Shown here piece after piece: positions 36,987-45,996 of a stretch of DNA of 64,000 bases. Position 1 is the first letter of the stretch; every line of letters starts with the position of its first letter. The stretch is from RGIG4079 sp045637505 (GTDB taxonomy: Bacteria > Bacteroidota > Bacteroidia > Bacteroidales > Muribaculaceae): positions 43,473 through 107,472 of the forward strand of contig JAZTZO010000046.1 in assembly GCA_045637505.1 (NCBI GenBank), written 5' to 3'. Made by a program: the position numbers and the translations under genes. The notes below the pieces were generated by a model that was given only the letters and a program-made list of their open reading frames with translations, had not been told where the DNA came from and searched no databases.

Positions 36987-38171
36987 TTAGTCGAGGATTT
37001 CAGTGATTTGACCTGAACCTACTGTACGACCACCTTCGCGGATAGCGAAACGAAGACCTGGGTCACAAGCTACAGGGTTGATCAATTGAACTTTGATTTC
37101 CACGTTATCGCCAGGCATAACCATTTCTACACCTTCTGGAAGAGAGATTTCACCAGTTACGTCGAGAGTACGGATGTAGAATTGAGGACGATAGTGGTTG
37201 TGGAATGGAGTGTGACGACCACCTTCTTCTTTTTTCAAGATATAAACAGCAGCTTTGAATTCGCTGTGTGGTTTCACAACACCTGGGTGGCAAATTACCA
37301 TACCGCGTTTGATTTCGTTCTTGTCGATACCACGGAGGAGGAGACCTACGTTGTCACCAGCTTCACCTTGATCGAGAAGTTTACGGAACATTTCAACACC
37401 AGTTACAGTAGATTTGAGTGATGCACCAAGACCCATGATTTGAACTTCGTCACCAACTTTAACGATACCAGTTTCGATACGACCAGTAGCAACAGTACCA
37501 CGACCAGTGATTGAGAATACGTCTTCAACAGGCATCAAGAATGGTTTTTCGATGTCACGTGGAGGAAGTGGAATCCATTCGTCACATGCAGCCATAAGTT
37601 CCATTACTTTTTCTTCCCATTGTGGTTCACCGTTGAGAGCACCAAGAGCAGAACCGCGGATGATAGGAGTATTGTCACCATCATATTCGTAAGAAGAAAG
37701 AAGGTCACGCATTTCCATTTCAACGAGTTCAAACATTTCTTCGTCATCAACCATGTCACACTTGTTCAAGAATACAACGATACGAGGAACGTTTACTTGA
37801 CGAGCGAGAAGGATGTGCTCACGAGTTTGAGGCATAGGACCATCAGTAGCAGCACAAACGATGATAGCACCGTCCATTTGAGCAGCACCAGTAACCATGT
37901 TCTTAACGTAGTCAGCGTGACCTGGACAGTCAACGTGAGCGTAGTGACGGTTAGCTGTTTCATACTCTACGTGAGAAGTATTGATAGTAATACCACGTTC
38001 CTTTTCTTCAGGAGCGTTGTCGATTTGGTCAAATGACTTCAATTCAGAAAGACCTGCTTTAGCGAGCACTGTAGTGATAGCAGCAGTCAAAGTAGTCTTA
38101 CCGTGGTCAACGTGACCGATTGTACCGATGTTAACATGCGGTTTGGTTCTTTCGAATTTCTCTTTAGCCAT
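36987..38171 (-). CDS. tuf: Elongation factor Tu
   Basis: 394 aa. GTPase that brings aminoacyl-tRNA to the ribosome. G1 is GHVDHGKTTL, G3 is DCPGHADY and G4 is NKCDMVD; domains II and III follow to ITEILD at the end. It lies downstream of four tRNA genes that are probably co-transcribed with it. Confidence 0.99.
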   Translation of the reverse strand: MAKEKFERTKPHVNIGTIGHVDHGKTTLTAAITTVLAKAGLSELKSFDQIDNAPEEKERGITINTSHVEYETANRHYAHVDCPGHADYVKNMVTGAAQMDGAIIVCAATDGPMPQTREHILLARQVNVPRIVVFLNKCDMVDDEEMFELVEMEMRDLLSSYEYDGDNTPIIRGSALGALNGEPQWEEKVMELMAACDEWIPLPPRDIEKPFLMPVEDVFSITGRGTVATGRIETGIVKVGDEVQIMGLGASLKSTVTGVEMFRKLLDQGEAGDNVGLLLRGIDKNEIKRGMVICHPGVVKPHSEFKAAVYILKKEEGGRHTPFHNHYRPQFYIRTLDVTGEISLPEGVEMVMPGDNVEIKVQLINPVACDPGLRFAIREGGRTVGSGQITEILD

Positions 38172-38274
38172 AACTTTGCTTTTTAATATTTTTATTGATT
38201 AAATGATTAACTTTTCTAACACAAGACCACGACAGCACAAGGCACTATCGCGTCGTCAGTTTAAAAGAATCTCG

Positions 38275-38346
<72 letters not shown>

Positions 38347-38351
38347 AATAG

Positions 38352-38424
38352 AGCGGAAGACGAGGCTCAAACTCGCGACCCTCAGCTTGGAAGGCTGATG
38401 CTCTATCAACTGAGCTACTTCCGC
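38352..38424 (-). tRNA. tRNA-Gly (TCC)
   Basis: 73 nt. Acceptor GCGGAAG/CTTCCGC is fully paired, and the anticodon loop CTTCCAA lies between TCAGC and GCTGA. Discriminator T. Confidence 0.95.
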
Positions 38425-38433
38425 AAAGAGTTG

Positions 38434-38516
38434 TGGGCGAAGATGGATTCGAACCACCGAAGGTATAAACCAGCAGATTTACAGTCTGCCCCATTTGGCC
38501 ACTCTGGTATTCGCCC
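38434..38516 (-). tRNA. tRNA-Tyr (GTA)
   Basis: 83 nt with the long variable arm of class II tRNAs. Acceptor GGGCGAA/TTCGCCC, discriminator A, anticodon loop CTGTAAA. Confidence 0.96.
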
Positions 38517-38523
38517 TTTGACC

Positions 38524-38549
38524 AAAATCGAGACCGAAGTCTCGATTTT
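38524..38549 (-). terminator. UUCG-tetraloop hairpin between tRNA-Thr(TGT) and tRNA-Tyr
   Basis: AAAATCGAGAC pairs perfectly with GTCTCGATTTT (11 bp). On the minus strand the loop is TTCG closed by C-G, an extra-stable tetraloop. Only a short T run follows, so it may be a processing or protective stem rather than a full terminator. Confidence 0.6.
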
Positions 38550-38566
38550 ATTTCCCGTCATTTTTG

Positions 38567-38640
38567 AGCCTCTTGTCGGATTCGAACCGACGAGCCCGAG
38601 ATTACAAATCACCTGCTCTGGCCAACTGAGCTAAAGAGGC
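38567..38640 (-). tRNA. tRNA-Thr (TGT)
   Basis: 74 nt. Acceptor GCCTCTT/AAGAGGC and T stem GTCGG/CCGAC are perfect; the anticodon loop TTTGTAA gives TGT. The anticodon stem GGTGA/TCTCG has two non-Watson-Crick positions. Confidence 0.92.
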
Positions 38641-38691
38641 ATTGTTTATTTAATTTTGCCGTTGAGTTGAGTTCCAACCCTCAAGCGAGTG

Positions 38692-38723
38692 CAAAGGTAC
38701 AACGAGTTTTTTATTCCACCAAA
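38692..38723 (-). promoter_or_regulatory. Promoter of the tRNA4-tuf operon
   Basis: On the minus strand TTTG (38720-38723), a 20-bp spacer and TACCTTTG (38692-38699): a full-consensus promoter about 50 bp before the first tRNA. A further -7-like box (minus-strand TATCTTTG, 38860-38867) lies upstream. Confidence 0.8.
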
Positions 38724-38909
38724 TTTTTTCAGCTTTTTTTTCAAGAAATTTTTCATTTTATTCGAAACAGCGCTCATTTTCTTAATTTTACGCTTTCAAA
38801 AAAAATCTCATTATTTTCAATGATCTAAGTGAGCATTGGTGTTTGTCCCATTTGCGATGCAAAGATATATAAAAAACTTGACATTTTCATCATTTTCATT
38901 CAAAAATAT

Positions 38910-40244
38910 TTATTTTTTCAAATATTTCCTCAAAAAGAAACGTAACCACGCTGGAGATTTTGAGATTTGCTCAATTATTTCATTCCTTCCGTCATTGAGT
39001 CCTTGTTGATATTTTGTGGCCGAAACAGTATTACGGCCTTGAGCTCTTCCCTCGGCACGTGCTTCATCTAAACGTTTTTCACATTCGGCTCTCATCATGG
39101 CGATTTCTTTGAAATGCTGTTTTTTCATTTCTTCCAAAGCCTTTTCATTTTGTCGTTGAGTTCGCAATGACATAATATATTCGGCCGATTGATCCCATCT
39201 CCGTCTATCGAGAAAAAAGTTTGTTTTACATTTTGTGCAGTAACAAATCACACTCTTACCTTCACCCCATCTATTATCAATCTTTGCCATACACACTGGG
39301 CAATAAGTTTCTCCACAATGCAAATCTCCTACATTCCCACAATTATTTTCGGCAACATAATTTGCAATTGTACCCGACAACGACTCATTTACTCGTGTGA
39401 TTGATTTATTTTCGTCATCACGTTCTAATATGGCATCATACACCATCTTAAAAACGCTAATTGGTTTTCTTATCCCGCCACCCACAGCCGAGAACGCACC
39501 TTGGACAAAACACACATCATTTAATTTCAATATGCGCTCTTTCACATTAAGCAATTGAGTCAAATAATTCACATTTCTATTATATAGAGCAATTTCTTTT
39601 GACATATCACTAAACATTGTTTCAAGCAACATGCGTTTATCGTCGTTCGCACACCACTCATCTAATGCTTGCGATAGATACACATCCCAATCAGGAGAAA
39701 CCATCGAAGCTTTCCCCTCTCCTCTCACTGCCAACACTATATTATAGGCTTGCTTATATACTTGCGACTCCAAATAGCCCAATACCATTTGGGATGTTTC
39801 ATATCCGCCCAATATCAATGGCGCAAAGCCAACATATATCGTACATAAATCGGCAGCATACTCATCTTTATAATTATTATAAAATATATTATTTACATAT
39901 AACAATTTATGACATATCTCATGAGCCAACGTTGCCAACACCACTCGGCAATCGCGACAGGTTTCGGCATCTAATTTTATTTCTACCTCTTTACTTTTAG
40001 TCAATACAGCCAAACCTATTGTTCCTTGAGGAAGTTCTTGCCAGGAACACTTTGGAATATAATCGCCCATACCAACATGTTTCAACATTCGATAAGCTTC
40101 CTCATTGATGTCGGCCTCTGTTATACCGCCATATGTCAATTGCGATTTATAATCACCTATATTTCGCAATGGCAAACCATTCTCAAACTCTTGAAACTGC
40201 AACAGTATTCCACGAGGGGAAATATAACTTCTTTTGTTTTCCAT
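38910..40244 (-). CDS. Uncharacterised HExxH metallopeptidase-like protein with zinc ribbon
   Basis: 444 aa from the ATG at 40242-40244 (a GTG two codons earlier is in frame). No signal peptide. Residues about 110-145 hold LATLAHEICHKLLY, a zincin HExxH motif, followed about 20 residues later by NNYKDEYAADLC, whose Glu could be the third zinc ligand. About residues 335-365 are a zinc ribbon (YCPVCMAK and CYCTKCKTNFF). The rest is a charged, probably coiled-coil stretch (EKALEEMKKQHFKEIAMM) and a basic end. I do not recognise the family. It starts 12 bp after the Sel1 gene and is likely co-transcribed; a cytosolic protease or peptidase-like regulator is the best guess. Confidence 0.65.
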   Translation of the reverse strand: MENKRSYISPRGILLQFQEFENGLPLRNIGDYKSQLTYGGITEADINEEAYRMLKHVGMGDYIPKCSWQELPQGTIGLAVLTKSKEVEIKLDAETCRDCRVVLATLAHEICHKLLYVNNIFYNNYKDEYAADLCTIYVGFAPLILGGYETSQMVLGYLESQVYKQAYNIVLAVRGEGKASMVSPDWDVYLSQALDEWCANDDKRMLLETMFSDMSKEIALYNRNVNYLTQLLNVKERILKLNDVCFVQGAFSAVGGGIRKPISVFKMVYDAILERDDENKSITRVNESLSGTIANYVAENNCGNVGDLHCGETYCPVCMAKIDNRWGEGKSVICYCTKCKTNFFLDRRRWDQSAEYIMSLRTQRQNEKALEEMKKQHFKEIAMMRAECEKRLDEARAEGRAQGRNTVSATKYQQGLNDGRNEIIEQISKSPAWLRFFLRKYLKK

Positions 40245-40256
40245 AGTCACTTTATT

Positions 40257-41624
40257 TTACTTTGCCCCTACTGTTATAGTGTAATTATCAACGTAATCCT
40301 TCCCAGCCAATCTTTTATATGCTTCTTTACATTCAATATCATCCTCGACATACATAAACCCGTTGGACAATGCTCTTTCATAATAGTCAAGAGCCGTCTC
40401 CTTTGACATTGTCACACTATAGCCATTTTCATAGCACAAACCTAATTTATATTGAACTTGAGCCATATATGTACTACTCTCTTCATGTATTTCCAACGTC
40501 TTTTCATACCATTTCACTGCCTCTTTATAATCTTGATTCACGGCTCGACCATAGAAATAACATTCGGCAATCATGTAGGGCGCGCCATATACGTCATACC
40601 AAAGATGCTCACACTCCATCACTTTACGACACAATTCAAGGGCTTTTTTATAATCCTTTTTCACTCCCTCTCCTTTGTAGTAACATTCGGCCAAGCGATA
40701 TTGAGCTATTGTTTCTCCTTGCTCTGCCGATTTTTGCCACCATTCCACAGCCTTTTGAAAATCCTTTTCCACTCCTTTACCTTCATAATAACTGAGACCT
40801 ATATAATATTGTGCGTCAGAATCATTTTGAGCGATAGCTTTATCATACCATTTCTTTGCTGTTGCATAATCGCCCTCTACATAATACATATAACCCAATT
40901 CGACTTGCGCAGGCGCATAACCTTGATTTGCCGATTTTCCATACCATTCTTTTGCCTTTTCTCTTTCATCATACCCTAGATAATAAGCCAAAGCATATTG
41001 TCCATGTGCATTGCCCTGTTCGGCAGCCTTGCGATACCACGCTACAGCTTGTTTCTCATCTTGCATTACTTCGGCATATATCTCAGCAAGCCTGATTTGA
41101 GCTTCAACATAGTCATAATAATCTGCCGCATCACGATACCATTTTATCGCAGTTTTTAAATCAGCCTTAACACCCTTGCCATATTCATAGCACACGCCCA
41201 AATTATAATTAGCATGCGACACACCTTGAGCTGCAGCCTTGCGAAACCACTCCACAGCGATAGAATAGTTTTGCTCCACAGCATTTCCTTTATAATAACA
41301 AACGCCTATCATATTCTGTGCTTCGGCAACACCCTCATTAGCCAATGGGATTATCATCTCAACGGCCTTTTGGGCATTTTTTTCCACGCCATTGCCATCA
41401 AGATAGCAATTAGCCAACTTACATTGGGCTTCTTTTGAACCTTTGCCGGCTGCCATCTCATACCATTCCACTGCTGTTTTATAATCCTTTTTGTCGTAGC
41501 ATTCTTTCCCCTTTTTATACAGCTCATCAGCTACTCCCTGGGGATATGCCACCACTCCTATCATCGCGAATATCATCATAATCTTCACTCGTAACAACCA
41601 ACTTTTCTTATCGTTCATTTTCAT
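40257..41624 (-). CDS. Exported Sel1-repeat protein
   Basis: 455 aa with a signal sequence (LLRVKIMMIFAMIGVVAYPQG), so periplasmic or surface. It contains about ten tandem Sel1-like repeats of about 36 residues (pattern A-x-x-W-Y-x-K-A-A-x-x-G-x-x-x-A-Q-x-x-L-G-x-x-Y-x-x-G-x-G-V), from residue about 45 to 435. Sel1 arrays are protein-interaction scaffolds. It sits directly upstream of the HExxH gene in the same transcript, so it may bind the same target. Confidence 0.85.
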   Translation of the reverse strand: MKMNDKKSWLLRVKIMMIFAMIGVVAYPQGVADELYKKGKECYDKKDYKTAVEWYEMAAGKGSKEAQCKLANCYLDGNGVEKNAQKAVEMIIPLANEGVAEAQNMIGVCYYKGNAVEQNYSIAVEWFRKAAAQGVSHANYNLGVCYEYGKGVKADLKTAIKWYRDAADYYDYVEAQIRLAEIYAEVMQDEKQAVAWYRKAAEQGNAHGQYALAYYLGYDEREKAKEWYGKSANQGYAPAQVELGYMYYVEGDYATAKKWYDKAIAQNDSDAQYYIGLSYYEGKGVEKDFQKAVEWWQKSAEQGETIAQYRLAECYYKGEGVKKDYKKALELCRKVMECEHLWYDVYGAPYMIAECYFYGRAVNQDYKEAVKWYEKTLEIHEESSTYMAQVQYKLGLCYENGYSVTMSKETALDYYERALSNGFMYVEDDIECKEAYKRLAGKDYVDNYTITVGAK

Positions 41625-41691
41625 AACTACTATATATTTAGGGTTAATATATCATACTCTTTTCACTAACCTATTAATCTCTATTCAACAC

Positions 41692-42174
41692 TTATCCCGC
41701 ACAACACATAAAACTCCATTTTATTGAAATTATAAACGCAATAGCTCCCCACCACAAACAATAGATACTTAATATCTCAAGCCCATTCCATTCGGCAAAG
41801 CCCAATATCTTATATTTATTACAATCCTCTTTTTCTGCCACAAAACAGTCTACTGGCAAAACCGGCACAAAGAAAAAGCACATAAACATATATCTTACAT
41901 CGGAATCGCCAAACGTCTTCACCATGCGAGAGCCAAAACCATTAATTGTCACCAAGTCAAGCAATTCGTCCTCCTTAGTAATGGGACTGAAACGCGTGGG
42001 ATAATCCCATTTATATGAATTACACCCGGCAGCCCAACCAATAATAAGAGCCACTATACTTGCTGCCACTCCGGCAACTCCTACGTTTCCGGTCATTTCT
42101 TGCGCCACGCAACCTGTCGCGAATATTACTCCTATCAAAGAAATTATCACGCATCTATGTTTAAATTTTCTCAT
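41692..42174 (-). CDS. Small membrane protein, paralog of the one at 47574-48068
   Basis: 160 aa. The N-terminus MRKFKHRCVIISLIGVIFATGCVAQ could be a lipoprotein signal (ATGC). A second hydrophobic stretch (VAGVAASIVALIIGWAAG) and a C-terminal helix (YCLWWGAIAFIISIKW) follow. The middle part (VRYMFMCFFFVPVLPVDCFVAEKE) is strongly conserved with its paralog 5.5 kb away. I do not recognise the family. The 5' region includes a hairpin that is duplicated with the gene. Confidence 0.7.
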   Translation of the reverse strand: MRKFKHRCVIISLIGVIFATGCVAQEMTGNVGVAGVAASIVALIIGWAAGCNSYKWDYPTRFSPITKEDELLDLVTINGFGSRMVKTFGDSDVRYMFMCFFFVPVLPVDCFVAEKEDCNKYKILGFAEWNGLEILSIYCLWWGAIAFIISIKWSFMCCAG

Positions 42175-42202
42175 AATCGGGTTGTATTAAATTAGGATTA
42201 TC

Positions 42203-42243
42203 TAGGGATTGCCACCACATGTGATTGCCTGCGACAATCCCTA
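42203..42243 (-). repeat. Leader hairpin, copy 1 of 2
   Basis: TAGGGATTGCC and GACAATCCCTA form an 11-bp stem with one mismatch across 41 nt, upstream of the 41692-42174 gene. The second copy is at 48100-48140, and the flanking ATTATTAATTGCTG is shared too. Confidence 0.75.
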
Positions 42244-42311
42244 TAAATCATGAATAATCAATTATTAATTGCTGCCTCGATTAATTTTCCTTATTCAAAT
42301 TATCATATTTT

Positions 42312-42533
42312 TCACATTGGTTCACGCAATCCGGCATCACCCTCAAAAGCGCATTTCGCAGATTTCACACTCAATGGGACATTTAGTTCTTCCCCTCGAT
42401 TCAGTTTTTCAAGAAAATCTGCAGCTTCTTGGTCGCCAAGTTCCGCAGCCTTTGTCCATAGTTCTAATGCCATTGCTCTATCTTCGGCAACTTCTTCACT
42501 GAGTTTAAATATTTCCCCATTTATATGTTCCAA
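42312..42533 (-). pseudogene. Short Sel1-like reading frame, possibly detached 3' part of the preceding gene
   Basis: 73 codons with only a TTG start, beginning 4 bp after the stop of the 42538-42951 gene. The middle (DRAMALELWTKAAELGDQEA then ADFLEKLNRG) is one clear Sel1-type repeat, so the frame is probably real coding sequence. It may be the C-terminal part of the upstream protein separated by a frameshift, or a separately translated cistron. I cannot tell which from one sequence. Confidence 0.45.
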
Positions 42534-42537
42534 TCCG

Positions 42538-42951
42538 CTATAATGGATTACTTACCTCAAAATTCAATACCGAAAATCCGGGAAATAGAACATACGAAGT
42601 TTTTATATTATACAAATCCAATGCCATGAGCAATTTGACAAATGTGGCATTATCAACAGATACCACATTATTCATTTTTGCTTTTATTTGACCATTTTTC
42701 AACATTCCTACTATGGATGTCCAATTAAACTTAGGGATTTTCACATCGCATGAACACAATTTCGCTATTAATAAGTTCCTACATAGTGCAGCCGTTTCAT
42801 CTTCCGCAGAATCCGCAGAATTAATAGTTGGAGACACCACTATTAGCGATGTTCTTTTCACATTCATCTCTTTTGCATTCACATCGACCGATGTTCCAAT
42901 TGCAGCCATTAACAATGCAACAAATATTATTAATTTAGATTTCATTTCCAT
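42538..42951 (-). CDS. Small secreted protein, unknown
   Basis: 137 aa with a clear signal peptide (KSKLIIFVALLMAAIGTSVDVNAK). The mature part has no motif I recognise. The region just after cleavage (SVDVNAKEMNVKR) resembles that of the protein at 44348-44896 (SIDVSAKVGVYR), hinting at a shared family or origin. The product may be truncated, since a Sel1-like frame follows at once in another frame. Confidence 0.6.
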   Translation of the reverse strand: MEMKSKLIIFVALLMAAIGTSVDVNAKEMNVKRTSLIVVSPTINSADSAEDETAALCRNLLIAKLCSCDVKIPKFNWTSIVGMLKNGQIKAKMNNVVSVDNATFVKLLMALDLYNIKTSYVLFPGFSVLNFEVSNPL

Positions 42952-42990
42952 AACATACTTTTTTTTGATTTATACCAATTTAGCAACTAG

Positions 42991-44319
42991 TTATTTCATC
43001 TTCGCCACTTGATTCACCACTTCCATCATCAAGCGATAGGCATCATACATTTCTTCGAGCACTGAATATTCACTTGTGGTGTGGGGTGCATATTGACCGG
43101 TAAACACATTCATTCCTCCTTTCAAGCCTTTTGTGCAGAACATCGATGCGGTTGTGCCTCCTCGGCTATCGATAAATTTAATCTCCACTCCAGTCTTATC
43201 AGCAGCATTAGTAATAACGTCTTTTGATTGTGGGTGCATAAAATATTCCACATTTTCATATTGCACTCCGTCGTGAACAATCTCCACCTTCACATTTGGG
43301 TAGTCGCGTTTCACATTTTCCACTGCCGACATCACAAGCGAATCAAACAATTCGCCCTCTTTCAAGTCGAAATAACGAATACGAGTTTGCACACGATACT
43401 TTGTAGCGGTTGAATCCACCTCCACCTTCCATGGGTGGATATAACCTTGTTTTCCTTCAGTGTTTTCTGGACGATATTCAAGAGGGAACGAGGCTATATA
43501 AGTCGAAGATGCCGCCAATGCATCACCAAGCTTCAATTTTTTAGCATCGCTTGGATGCGCTTGATTTCCTTCAAACATTATATCAATTCTACGAGCCGAG
43601 AAATTTGACACTGTAACATCTTCTCCCCCTTCGCCATCCATATCATAAAGTATATCGGGATTAAATCGACTTTGATCTATCTTTTCGGCTGAGCGACCAA
43701 TATCTTCATTTGGGCAGAACACTATTTGCACCTTGCCGTGCTTCACTTTCTTTCCTCCTTTTACCAATGACTCAATTACCGACATCGCAATGGCGCACCC
43801 ATTTTTATCATCACCTCCAAGCAATGTTGTACCATCGGAATGGATAATCGTTTTACCCACATGATTTTTCAGATATTGTCCCAAGTCAGAGTTTGGACTA
43901 ATGACACTGCCGCCACCTTGATTAATATCACCTCCTTCATATTTTATAACCGAAGCCTTGATATTTCCGCTCACTGCCTCAGGAGTCACGTCATAGTGGC
44001 AACTGATGCCGAGTGTAGGCACTTCGTCTTTCACATTTGAGGGAATTTCAACATATACATAATAATTAGGACACATATACACATCTCCCCCCAATGCCTT
44101 TGCCTCATCGGCAAGGAACTGCGCCATTTCCTTTTGCCCAGCTGTCATTGGGAAAACATCTGGGTTATTATTATCGATTGACTGACTGTTGATTTTTACA
44201 TAGCTTAAAAAACGGCTAAGCATTTCATCTTGGCTCACTTCATAATTCTTGGCCGACATTGACATCGACATTGAAGCCATAACTATTGACATTGCTGTTA
44301 TTTTTACAATACGTTTCAT
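42991..44319 (-). CDS. pepT: Peptidase T-like tripeptidase with signal peptide
   Basis: 442 aa. M20B aminopeptidase that trims N-terminal residues from tripeptides using two zinc ions. The metal/catalytic motifs are GISCHYDVTPEA, LLGGDDKNG, FCPNEDIGR (E-D in place of the usual E-E), LYDMDGEGG and APHTTSEYS. Typical PepT is about 410 aa and cytosolic; here about 23 extra residues form a signal peptide (MKRIVKITAMSIVMASMSMSMSAK in outline), so it should act in the periplasm. Confidence 0.9.
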   Translation of the reverse strand: MKRIVKITAMSIVMASMSMSMSAKNYEVSQDEMLSRFLSYVKINSQSIDNNNPDVFPMTAGQKEMAQFLADEAKALGGDVYMCPNYYVYVEIPSNVKDEVPTLGISCHYDVTPEAVSGNIKASVIKYEGGDINQGGGSVISPNSDLGQYLKNHVGKTIIHSDGTTLLGGDDKNGCAIAMSVIESLVKGGKKVKHGKVQIVFCPNEDIGRSAEKIDQSRFNPDILYDMDGEGGEDVTVSNFSARRIDIMFEGNQAHPSDAKKLKLGDALAASSTYIASFPLEYRPENTEGKQGYIHPWKVEVDSTATKYRVQTRIRYFDLKEGELFDSLVMSAVENVKRDYPNVKVEIVHDGVQYENVEYFMHPQSKDVITNAADKTGVEIKFIDSRGGTTASMFCTKGLKGGMNVFTGQYAPHTTSEYSVLEEMYDAYRLMMEVVNQVAKMK

Positions 44320-44347
44320 GATGTTTTATGTTTTGATGATGTTTAAT

Positions 44348-44896
44348 TTACTTATTTTCGAAATCCTCCTCTTTTATTTCTACATTAAAGATTTTATCAT
44401 GCATTTCTAACACTTGTTTTTCCGCCGAATGCATATCGAAAACCGGGTTGGGGTACAACTCATTCACTATAAAATTTTCCGGGAACAATTCATTTAGCTG
44501 CATTGGACTGCCGGTTAAATATTGTTGTCCCATACTGTAACGTTTAGTTTCTGATGGAATAGCAACATTCAAAGAACCATTCAAAGCAGGATTAAATAAC
44601 GTGGAATCAAGAGCCATATTGGCAAGGTATTTTACCGCTCCGGCTTTTAAATATTCACTTTGAAGATTAGGCTTTTCAAGAACAATAGGAGTAAAAGTCT
44701 TGGGATTAGGCAAAGGGCGGGCTGAGGGAATGCGCACTTTAACAATGGGCGAAACTTTTATTTTCACGGGAGGCTGAGTTACCACCTTTTTAATAATCCT
44801 ATATACTCCCACTTTTGCACTCACATCAATCGATGTACTCAACATTGCCATTACCAATGAAGCCACAATCGCTGTTGTTTTAAATTTCTTTTTCAT
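44348..44896 (-). CDS. Secreted proline-rich protein, unknown
   Basis: 182 aa with a signal peptide (KFKTTAIVASLVMAMLSTSI). After cleavage comes a Pro/Val/Lys-rich stretch (about residues 40-75: QPPVKIKVSPIVKVRIPSAR) and an acidic end. No domain recognised. It lies 28 bp upstream of the PepT gene and probably shares its transcript. Confidence 0.65.
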   Translation of the reverse strand: MKKKFKTTAIVASLVMAMLSTSIDVSAKVGVYRIIKKVVTQPPVKIKVSPIVKVRIPSARPLPNPKTFTPIVLEKPNLQSEYLKAGAVKYLANMALDSTLFNPALNGSLNVAIPSETKRYSMGQQYLTGSPMQLNELFPENFIVNELYPNPVFDMHSAEKQVLEMHDKIFNVEIKEEDFENK

Positions 44897-44948
44897 AACT
44901 ACTATGTTTTTTGTGTTAATAATTAGATTAGCCTTTCGAAGGCAAAGG

Positions 44949-44978
44949 CAAAGATATGATTTATCAATAAACTACAAA
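44949..44978 (-). promoter_or_regulatory. Predicted promoter of the 44348-44896 gene
   Basis: Minus strand TTTG (44975-44978), an 18-bp spacer and TATCTTTG (44949-44956). The spacer is one short of the usual range. Confidence 0.6.
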
Positions 44979-45134
44979 TGGGTCAATTCGACGTAAATTG
45001 TTTTAGAAATCGACGTAAAAAAAATTCGCAACCCAACCCTCTCATTACCAAGCCTCAGCAAAACCGCCTTTGAGGCTCACATTTCTCACCAACCCGGCTC
45101 ATATTCCTTCCCAAAGAGTCGCTTGTAATCTCTT

Positions 45135-45992
45135 TTATCGTTTTGTTAAAGCCTTTGGCCAACCCCATTTATAAAAAACAGAAGCCCCTTGTGTTTCGCT
45201 ATAAGTTTTACTGCCATTCAGAAAATATTTGCAATGAAGTTTAGAAATATTTAGCATTGGTTTGTCTCCCGAAAGGTCTAACTCATAATACCATGTGGAT
45301 TCTATCTCATTATAATAATAAGTTCCATATTTTGGCCAACCCGAATCGGCATATTCATCACAATCATTACGATATTTTGTCCAGCCTTTCTCCCTTAACT
45401 CCGATCGTCGATCATAAAACTTAGTGACAGCAAACTTAAATATCATACCTTCACGAGAACTTTCAACATTTATAGTTTCCGTATCCAAAAAACCTCCTGG
45501 GGTAACTTCTACAATATAGTCATTACCTTGCATTTTTATATTAAAATATGGTTGGAAACCGTTATAGCCACTGAACCCCCAACAACCGACCAAACGTGAC
45601 GGGCCAGAGTTATACTTTCGCAATAACGCGTCGAGAACCACGAGTTCCGCATCTATCTCATCTTTCTCTGCCGGACGCAATCGTAGATATGTTTGATAAT
45701 TTTGTTTTGCCTTATCATAATATTCTTTCCCTAATTCGGGAGTTAACGCCGCATACAATTTCCCCAATTTAAGATATACATCGGCATAGCTGGGGTCACT
45801 TTGGGTTACTTTCTCATACTCTTCAGCCACCAATAGCTTGTCGTTGATTGATGAAGCCATCTCCAACAACGTCTCGGCCGCACGGAGATGTGCTGCACCC
45901 GATTTTGATAATTGTTGCGCTTGTGATAAGAATGTTGCTGCAATTAGCATAACAATTGACACACACATTGCTTTTATATGTCCCTTTTGCAT
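45135..45992 (-). CDS. Exported TPR-like protein
   Basis: 285 aa from the ATG at 45990-45992. The frame extends 22 codons further, into the upstream gene, but the signal peptide (KAMCVSIVMLIAATFLSQAQ) fits this start. Residues about 35-130 form two to three TPR-like helical repeats (LLVAEEYEKVTQSDPSYADV, KQNYQTYLRLRP). The C-terminal half is a beta-rich, Trp/Tyr-rich domain (LVGCWGFSGYNGFQPYFNIK) that looks like a lipocalin/ligand-type sandwich. Function unknown. Confidence 0.7.
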   Translation of the reverse strand: MQKGHIKAMCVSIVMLIAATFLSQAQQLSKSGAAHLRAAETLLEMASSINDKLLVAEEYEKVTQSDPSYADVYLKLGKLYAALTPELGKEYYDKAKQNYQTYLRLRPAEKDEIDAELVVLDALLRKYNSGPSRLVGCWGFSGYNGFQPYFNIKMQGNDYIVEVTPGGFLDTETINVESSREGMIFKFAVTKFYDRRSELREKGWTKYRNDCDEYADSGWPKYGTYYYNEIESTWYYELDLSGDKPMLNISKLHCKYFLNGSKTYSETQGASVFYKWGWPKALTKR

Positions 45993-45996
45993 ATTT

